This document shows, piece by piece, positions 57,675 through 64,000 of a stretch of 64,000 bases of DNA (position 1 is the stretch's first letter; every line of letters begins with the position of its first letter). The notes below the pieces were generated by a model that saw nothing but the letters and a program-made list of their open reading frames with translations, ran no database searches and was not told the origin of the DNA. The DNA is from Alphaproteobacteria bacterium. Lineage in GTDB: Bacteria > Pseudomonadota > Alphaproteobacteria > JAJFIK01. Where the stretch lies: the NCBI GenBank assembly GCA_021774965.1, contig JAJFIL010000308.1:1-64000 (forward strand), read 5' to 3'. The position numbers and the translations under genes were made by a program.

Positions 57675-58325
57675 CTAGTTGAAAATATCGCTGTCGTCAT
57701 AGTCGGGAAAGCGAAACAGGTCCCGGGGCAGATCCTCGACCTCTGTCACGTCGCGCAAAGCCACCGTGGTCCGGCGCCCTTGAGCATCCACAACCACCCA
57801 TTGGCGCAGCTCCAGGCCCGGGTCAGAGAAGATCATGGTCAATTGACCCTGGGCAAAGCCGCTGTCCTCTGTGGCCACAATATGAAGCTGGCCCGGCACT
57901 CGCTCAACGGCTGTGATATTGGCATCCGAGGTCAAATCGACTTCCCGGCGCAGGAGAACCCGAAGCGGGGTGGAGCCGATGGGATATTGGCTCACGGTCT
58001 CCATCTCTGAGTTGTCGATGCCCACAAAGCTGCCGTTGGAAATAAAGGTCAGCGGGATCGGCGCGTCATATTCAAACCGCATGCGCGTGCGCTCGGCGAT
58101 ATAGAAGTTGCCTTCCGAATAGCCGCCGCCTGTATCCGAAATCTGGATGAAGCGCCCGGAAAGAAAGCCTATTCCGTTGAGATACTGGTTCACCCGCTCA
58201 AGATCAGCGATATCCTGGGCCGAAAAATTACCCTGCGCGCTGGCCGGTATTGATGAGCCCAGCACCGAAAACCCAAGTATAACAGCGACCGTCAGCCGCT
58301 TTAGCCCGGTTAAAAACACGTCCAA
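57675..58325 (-). CDS. lolA: Outer-membrane lipoprotein carrier LolA-like protein
   Basis: Signal peptide; LNGIGFLSGRFIQISDTGGGYSEGNFYIAERTRMRFEYD; adjacent to ftsK. Confidence 0.9.
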   Translation of the reverse strand: MDVFLTGLKRLTVAVILGFSVLGSSIPASAQGNFSAQDIADLERVNQYLNGIGFLSGRFIQISDTGGGYSEGNFYIAERTRMRFEYDAPIPLTFISNGSFVGIDNSEMETVSQYPIGSTPLRVLLRREVDLTSDANITAVERVPGQLHIVATEDSGFAQGQLTMIFSDPGLELRQWVVVDAQGRRTTVALRDVTEVEDLPRDLFRFPDYDDSDIFN

Positions 58326-58403
58326 ATCCTTGTTAAGCGCCCTGCTTGAGCGTGACCTTGGCCTGCCAGTGTGACGAAATCTAGTCCGTTGGAGCAGAAC
58401 TCT

Positions 58404-60821
58404 CTAAAACTCACTGTGATCAGAGATCAGAACTTCGCGCTTGCCCGCATGGTTTGGCCCGGAAATCACCCCTTGCTCTTCCATCTGTTCAATGATCCGT
58501 GCTGCGCGATTGTAGCCAATCTGCAGCTTGCGCTGAATGTAAGAGGTCGAGGCCTTGCGATCCCGGGCCACGATCTGCACCGCCTGATCGTAAAGCTCGT
58601 CGCCGTTATTGCCGCCGCCAAAGCCGCCCAGGCCATCTTCGCCTGGTTCAGGATCTCGGGTGACGTCTTCAATATAATCAGGGCGACCCTGCTTTTTCAG
58701 CGCCTTGACCACGGTTTCCACTTCATCATCAGAAACAAAAGGCCCGTGAACGCGGCGAATGCGTCCGCCGCCTGCCATGTACAGCATGTCGCCCTGGCCC
58801 AGCAGTTGCTCAGCGCCTTGTTCGCCCAGCACCGTGCGACTGTCGATCTTGGAAGAAACCTGGAACGAAATCCGCGTCGGGAAGTTGGCCTTGATGGTGC
58901 CGGTTATCACGTCTACGGAAGGTCTCTGCGTCGCGGTGACCAGGTGAATGCCTGCCGCCCGCGCCATCTGAGCCAGGCGCTGAACCGCACCTTCAATGTC
59001 TTTGCCGGCCACCATCATCAGGTCTGCCATCTCATCGATTACCACAACGATAAACGGCATGGTCTCCGGTGCGATGGTTTCAGTCTCGTACAAAGGTGCG
59101 CCGGTTTCTTTGTCAAACCCGGTCTGCACCGTGCGAGTGAGTTCCTCGCCATTGGCGGCTGCCTCGGTTACGCGATCATTGAAGCCCTGAATGTTCCGCA
59201 CCCCAAGTTTCGACATGCGGCGGTAGCGATCTTCCATCTCGCGCACGGTCCACTTGAGCGCCACGACTGCTTTCTTTGGATCCGTCACAACAGGGGTCAG
59301 TAGATGCGGGATGCCGTCATAAACGGATAGTTCCAGCATCTTGGGATCAATGAGGATCATCTTACAGCGGTCCGGCGGCATACGGTACAGCAACGACAGG
59401 ATCATGGTGTTGATGGCAACGGACTTACCAGACCCGGTGGTGCCCGCGATCAGCAAGTGCGGCATGGTGGTGAGGTCTGCGATGATCGGCTCGCCGCCAA
59501 TCCCTTTGCCGAGTGAAAGTGCAAGTTTCGACGCGGTGCTTTCATAAGCAGCCGTGGAAAGAAGTTCGCGCAGGCTTACAGATTCGCGCCGTGCATTTGG
59601 CAGCTCAATCCCGATCACACTCTTGCCCGGTACAACGGCAACCCGAGCAGAAATGGCGCTCATGGAGCGGGCGATGTCGTCGGCCAGACCGATGACGCGG
59701 GATGCCTTGATCCCGGCAGCAGGCTCCAGCTCATACAAAGTGACCACAGGGCCGGGGCGCACATTGGTGATCTCCCCGCGCACACCATAATCATTGAGAA
59801 CAGATTCAAGCAGCTTGGCATTCTGATGAAGCGCATCGTCGGTGACTTCGCCGCCAATGGCAGGCGCAGGCTTGGACAGGAAATTCAGCGACGGCAATTT
59901 ATAATCATCCCCTACCAAATCCAGTGTGGGTTGGGCATCAGCGGCAACGCGCTTGCTTTCGCGTGCCTTGCGTTGACTGCGCGTTACTTTAGGCGCGCGG
60001 CCTCGGCCCGGCTCAACCTCTGGGTCGGGCGCTCTCTGTCCTGGAACGGGCGCGCGAATGCCAGTTGGCTCGATCCGATCTCTTACTTCGCGAGGGCCAT
60101 TGGGCTCGGCCCGTTGGCGTGGCTCAATACGTGTGCGGGTATCTGCGCGGGCGCTCCGGTTCGCCTGCCGCTCAAGAACGAAGTCCTCAACAAAGTCGTA
60201 CACGGACCAAAACAAGTTAGCCAGAACTGCGCCAATCTCGTAGATGTCATTGCGGCGCAGGCCCATGGCAAAACTAGCAGCAAGAATGCCAAGGGCAAAA
60301 AAGAGCGTTCCCACAATACCCATGCCCCAATTGGCAAGCGAAAGGCCCGCCAATGCGGCAAGGCCTTGCACGCCAGTGATGATTCCGAGGCCCAATAGGC
60401 CGCCCTGACCTGAGCTCAAAGGTTCGGGTGCAGCAAACGGAAGTGTAGCTGCGGCAGCACAGATAAAGCAGACCCCAAGCGCCCAGGCGCCAACGCGCAG
60501 CCAGACAAATGGCAATGGGTCTTTGGCCATGGCAAGCCATCCCCAAACCGCAAGCGGAGCGATGAGTGCAAGACCGCCAAGCCCCAGGTTCTGCCAGACA
60601 AGATCGGCAAAGATGGCACCGGGCGCCCCCAGTATATTATGGATCACGCCACTGCCGGTGCTGTTCAAGCTCGGGTCCAGGGGCGTGTAGCTTAACATGG
60701 CCACCGCGCCAGCCAGACTGACCAGACCTAAGAAGATGCCTGTTACTTCCATCACGCGGTTCGCTACGAACTGGCTGATGATGAGAGCGATGTTTGGTCT
60801 GGTGCGAGTTCGGCGAGCCAT
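58404..60821 (-). CDS. ftsK: DNA translocase FtsK
   Basis: N-terminal TM helices; MPHLLIAGTTGSGKSVAINTMI; VIDEMADLMM; ATQRPSVDVITGTIKANFPTRISFQVSSKIDSRTVL; C-terminal gamma domain. Confidence 0.98.
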   Translation of the reverse strand: MARRTRTRPNIALIISQFVANRVMEVTGIFLGLVSLAGAVAMLSYTPLDPSLNSTGSGVIHNILGAPGAIFADLVWQNLGLGGLALIAPLAVWGWLAMAKDPLPFVWLRVGAWALGVCFICAAAATLPFAAPEPLSSGQGGLLGLGIITGVQGLAALAGLSLANWGMGIVGTLFFALGILAASFAMGLRRNDIYEIGAVLANLFWSVYDFVEDFVLERQANRSARADTRTRIEPRQRAEPNGPREVRDRIEPTGIRAPVPGQRAPDPEVEPGRGRAPKVTRSQRKARESKRVAADAQPTLDLVGDDYKLPSLNFLSKPAPAIGGEVTDDALHQNAKLLESVLNDYGVRGEITNVRPGPVVTLYELEPAAGIKASRVIGLADDIARSMSAISARVAVVPGKSVIGIELPNARRESVSLRELLSTAAYESTASKLALSLGKGIGGEPIIADLTTMPHLLIAGTTGSGKSVAINTMILSLLYRMPPDRCKMILIDPKMLELSVYDGIPHLLTPVVTDPKKAVVALKWTVREMEDRYRRMSKLGVRNIQGFNDRVTEAAANGEELTRTVQTGFDKETGAPLYETETIAPETMPFIVVVIDEMADLMMVAGKDIEGAVQRLAQMARAAGIHLVTATQRPSVDVITGTIKANFPTRISFQVSSKIDSRTVLGEQGAEQLLGQGDMLYMAGGGRIRRVHGPFVSDDEVETVVKALKKQGRPDYIEDVTRDPEPGEDGLGGFGGGNNGDELYDQAVQIVARDRKASTSYIQRKLQIGYNRAARIIEQMEEQGVISGPNHAGKREVLISDHSEF

Positions 60822-60856
60822 TTTGGTTTCCTCAAGTGGGGGCAGCTTCGGATACG

Positions 60857-62047
60857 TTAAGCGGTCAAGGTCGTCAGGCGATCGAGCATTTCAGTCGTGG
60901 TCGGGGCATCGTAAACAACAGCAATTCGAATATAATCAGTGCCAGGATTACCTTGCGGCGTATCGCGCGCAAGATAGCTTCCGGGAAGAACACGCATGCC
61001 TGTCTCTTCCCATAGGCGAAGGGTGGCAGCCTCTCCGCTCAAACCCCATTCAACCTGGGTGTTGAGCCAGAGGAAAAATCCTCCATCAGGGGTCTGATAG
61101 GCAAAGCGGTTCCCGATGGCATTTTCAACAAGCTTGAATTTCTCAGCATAAAGGTTGCGATTGTCTTTAACGTGAGCCTCGTCCTGCCAGCAAGCTGTGG
61201 CCACCGCGCAAAGAGGGAGAGGGGAAGGCGCTCCGCTCAGGCGGCGCAATTTCATGATCTCAGCAATGCGGGCCGCATCTCCGGCCACGAACCCGGACCT
61301 CAGCCCGGGCAGGTTGGAGCGCTTGGAGAGGGAATTGAAGATCAGAAGGTTTGCGTAGTCGCCATCTGTAACTTCCGCAGCACCTATTGGCGCTTGGCCA
61401 AAATAGATCTCTGAATAACATTCATCGGCCAGCACCACAGCATCATGGGCGCGGGCTTTGGCTAAGAGCTTGCGCCAATAATCCGCGTCTGCCGCGGCCC
61501 CTTGTGGGTTGGCGGGCGAGCACATGAAGACAGCGGCGACCCGGTCCCAGGTTGCTTCATCAATGGCATTAATGTCTGGCAGGTGGCCTGTCTCGGCCGT
61601 GGCGTTCCAAAACAAGGGCTTGGCCCCGGCGGCGACCGCGCCTGCCGCATAGCATTGGTAAAATGGGTTCGGGATCAGGATAATTGGCCTCTGGCCAGCT
61701 TTGGTGGCGGGCGTTATGGCCAGGCAGGCATTGAAAAGGGCTTCCCGCGTGCCGTTCACCGCTGCAGTCTGGGTCTCAGGATCCAGTCTTCCGGATGAAG
61801 ACCCATATCGTTTTGCCATCCAATCGGATACGGCCTGGCGCAGGGCCAGTGACCCGCCAGGAGGCGGATATCGGCTGAAATCTGCGATATTCTCGTCTAA
61901 AACAGATTGCACGAAGTCAGGGGCAGGGTGTTTGGGCTCGCCGATGGTCAGGTCCATAGGCGTAAGCGCGCCTTCATGCCCAGCGAGAAGCTCTCGCAGC
62001 CGCACAAATGCTGATTCCGGTAATGTATCGAAACGGTTACCGTCCAT
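60857..62047 (-). CDS. Class I/II PLP aminotransferase (start at MDGNRFDTL; alternative start 62068)
   Basis: VNGTREALFNACLA; FMCSPANPQGAAAD; VLADECYSEIYFG; FNSLSKRSNLPGLRSGFVAGD. Confidence 0.9.
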   Translation of the reverse strand: MDGNRFDTLPESAFVRLRELLAGHEGALTPMDLTIGEPKHPAPDFVQSVLDENIADFSRYPPPGGSLALRQAVSDWMAKRYGSSSGRLDPETQTAAVNGTREALFNACLAITPATKAGQRPIILIPNPFYQCYAAGAVAAGAKPLFWNATAETGHLPDINAIDEATWDRVAAVFMCSPANPQGAAADADYWRKLLAKARAHDAVVLADECYSEIYFGQAPIGAAEVTDGDYANLLIFNSLSKRSNLPGLRSGFVAGDAARIAEIMKLRRLSGAPSPLPLCAVATACWQDEAHVKDNRNLYAEKFKLVENAIGNRFAYQTPDGGFFLWLNTQVEWGLSGEAATLRLWEETGMRVLPGSYLARDTPQGNPGTDYIRIAVVYDAPTTTEMLDRLTTLTA

Positions 62048-62164
62048 GACCTCTATGACTTCCCGCAACTTCCCGTTTGCGCCGTGAGAGGTATGTTCTC
62101 ACGATGTTCCCATTTTGGAGGGGTAACCTTAACGTTCCGTCAATACTTGTCCAGTAGAAGTCAA

Positions 62165-62179
62165 TTAACGTTTTGTTAA
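62165..62179. promoter_or_regulatory. CtrA-like full site TTAA-N7-TTAA
   Basis: TTAACGTTTTGTTAA, matches the alphaproteobacterial CtrA box, ~118 bp upstream of the aminotransferase start. Confidence 0.5.
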
Positions 62180-62225
62180 CGATATGAACGGCCTATGGGC
62201 CATTCCTAATGTGTATTGCGTATTA

Positions 62226-62262
62226 CGGCCCAGCTGAGAAATCAGCCGGGCCGTGCGTTTTT
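62226..62262 (+). terminator. Terminator-like hairpin on plus strand
   Basis: ACGGCCCAGCTGAGAAATCAGCCGGGCCGTGCGTTTTTT. Confidence 0.6.
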
Positions 62263-62365
62263 TGGCAGAAAACCGCCACCTTTCAGACTGCGACTGCGGT
62301 CCGGTGCCCCTGCACCGCTCCCGCGAAGCCATGCGTCCCAAAGGCGCATTGGGCGCGAGCGAAAT

Positions 62366-63622
62366 CTAGGCGTTCACGAACTCGGGGTAGGCCTCCAGCC
62401 CCAGTTCTGAATGGTCCAATCCCAACATCTCTTCTTCAGGGGTAACCCTCAGGCCGACAGTATATTTCAGTGTGGCCCAGACGATGGCGCTGGCCCCGCA
62501 AACAAAGGCACCAATGGCCACCACCCCGATGAACTGGCCCAGAAATGTTGGGCCGCCATCAGCCATTACGCCATGGTTAGTCAAGGGAACGGCCATGGTT
62601 CCCCAGATGCCAGCCACCAGATGAACCGGGATTGCACCCACAACATCATCGATCTTGAACTTGTCCAGCATGGGAACCGCAAAGACCACCAGCATTCCGC
62701 CAACAGATCCGATCAGCGCGGCCATGGGGATTGAGGGGGTCAGCGGCTCTGCCGTGATGGAGACGAGCCCTGCCAACGCGCCATTGAGCGCCATGGTGAG
62801 ATCGACTTTCTTATAAAGAACCTGCGTGGCCACCATGGCCGTTACCACGCCTGCCGCGGCTGCCGTGTTGGTGTTGATGAAGATTGCCGAGATGTCCACG
62901 GCGTTCTGCGCGCTGCCCAAGGCCAATTGCGAGCCCCCGTTAAAGCCAAACCACCCCAGCCACAAAACAAAGGTGCCAAGGGTTGCCAGTGGCAGGTTGG
63001 AGCCCATCATGGGATTGACCCGGCCATTGGGGCCGTACTTGCCTCGGCGGGCGCCCAGGAAAATCGCACCCATCAAGGCTGCCCAGCCGCCCACGGAATG
63101 CACCAGTGTGGAGCCTGCAAAATCCGAAAAGGCAAACTTGGCGTCCAGCCAGCCGCCGCCCCATTCCCAGGCTCCGGCGACAGGATAGATCAGTGCCGTC
63201 AGGACTACGGTGAAGATCAGAAACGGCCACAGCTTCATGCGCTCTGCCAAGGTGCCGGAGACGATGGAGGCGGTGGTGGCACAAAAGACCATCTGGAAAA
63301 ACCAGTCCGATCCGCTGGCGTAACTGCCTTCTTCGAACTCACCTGTTGTCAGCACCGCATCCTCAGCGCCCCAGGGCATGAAGGGGCCAATGATCCCGCC
63401 TGCGTCTACCCCGTACATGAGATTGTAGCCAATGGCGTAGAAGGTCAGCCCGGCAATGGAATAGAGCGCAATGTTCTTCAGGCTGATGGTGGCGGCATTT
63501 TTGGATCGCACCATGCCGGTTTCCAACATGCAAAAGCCAGCGGCCATGAACATGACGAACATGCCGCAAATGAGAAAGAGGAAGGAGTTGAAGATAAACT
63601 CGGTTTCACCAGAAACACCCAT
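62366..63622 (-). CDS. amtB: Ammonium transporter (Amt family; start at MGVSGETEF)
   Basis: FCMLETGMVRSKNAATISLKNI; DFAGSTLVHSVGGWAALMGAIFLGARRGKYG; LLWLGWFGFNGGS-type block VLWLGWFGFNGGSQ. Confidence 0.95.
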   Translation of the reverse strand: MGVSGETEFIFNSFLFLICGMFVMFMAAGFCMLETGMVRSKNAATISLKNIALYSIAGLTFYAIGYNLMYGVDAGGIIGPFMPWGAEDAVLTTGEFEEGSYASGSDWFFQMVFCATTASIVSGTLAERMKLWPFLIFTVVLTALIYPVAGAWEWGGGWLDAKFAFSDFAGSTLVHSVGGWAALMGAIFLGARRGKYGPNGRVNPMMGSNLPLATLGTFVLWLGWFGFNGGSQLALGSAQNAVDISAIFINTNTAAAAGVVTAMVATQVLYKKVDLTMALNGALAGLVSITAEPLTPSIPMAALIGSVGGMLVVFAVPMLDKFKIDDVVGAIPVHLVAGIWGTMAVPLTNHGVMADGGPTFLGQFIGVVAIGAFVCGASAIVWATLKYTVGLRVTPEEEMLGLDHSELGLEAYPEFVNA

Positions 63623-63827
63623 GGATACAAACTCCTCTTTGTCAGGCCTGATCGCAGCACTTTTGCGCGCGCGCCTTGGGTTCAATCCAAGATGCGTGCC
63701 GCAATGGACATGAGGTAAAAACTCAAGTGTTTCTGCGAGTTTTTGAAGAGGGATGGCGTTCGAGAAAGCCATGGTGCTCAATTGATGAGCAGTCCTTCGC
63801 TCATGAAATAGGCACCAGGAGATTGGG

Positions 63828-64000
63828 TCAGGAGATTGGTAAGGGTACTGGCGGAAGAAGCCGCTCCAACGCTGCGCCGATGCGCAACAGCTTGGCCTCT
63901 TGATGAGGGGCCGCCATGAGCATGAGCCCCACCGGAAGGGGTGGGGTATTGCCTGTTGGCTCAGTCATGCCGCAGGGCAGGGTGAGTGCCGTTAGTCCCA
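63828..64000 (-). CDS. Amidase (amidase-signature family) C-terminus, partial at window end
   Basis: Minus-strand translation LTLPCGMTEPTGNTPPLPVGLMLMAAPHQEAKLLRIGAALERLLPPVPLPIS-stop; not in ORF track because no start is inside the window. Confidence 0.75.
   Translation of the reverse strand, partial: GLTALTLPCGMTEPTGNTPPLPVGLMLMAAPHQEAKLLRIGAALERLLPPVPLPIS

Noticed and set aside
1-64000. rRNA, tRNA, CRISPR arrays, prophage or transposase genes
   Set aside because: Read for tRNA T-loop-like GGTTCGA(A/N)TCC contexts, regularly spaced repeats and integrase/transposase motifs; none convincing

Overview
64 kb of an alphaproteobacterial-type chromosome. The left end (about 1-10.3 kb) is the classic mnmE-mnmG-rsmG-parA-parB / holA-lptE-leuS segment with two perfect 16-bp parS palindromes (1104-1119 and 3104-3119). 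After it come five paralogous outer-membrane porins (11.6-19.8 kb, interrupted by a divergent thiE-like/YggS-like pair), ribA, an OmpR-type response regulator, an MBL-fold hydrolase, a TPR/2OG-oxygenase, two tandem GIN-domain (DUF2807) proteins, a D-aminoacylase-like amidohydrolase, a MacAB-like efflux set, a Yej-type oligopeptide ABC operon, a glycosyltransferase-rich operon, a Na+/Ca2+ antiporter, exonuclease III, lolA, ftsK, an aminotransferase, an ammonium transporter and the C-terminus of an amidase. The most unusual loci are: (1) a 948-aa ABC-exporter-like protein (49182-52028) whose NBD has lost every catalytic signature and contains repeated partial-NBD modules, beside a glycosyltransferase cluster and a stand-alone cNMP-binding protein; (2) a 1.6-kb insertion-like segment (23265-24870) flanked by a 17-bp direct repeat that recreates the 3' end and stop of the response regulator gene, carrying a lipoprotein with an internal domain duplication; (3) a candidate structured sRNA at 56663-56812 (minus) with promoter-like boxes and an intrinsic terminator; (4) a roughly 330-bp MITE-like repeat family with long imperfect terminal inverted repeats. 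All calls come from reading the sequence; no database search was run.
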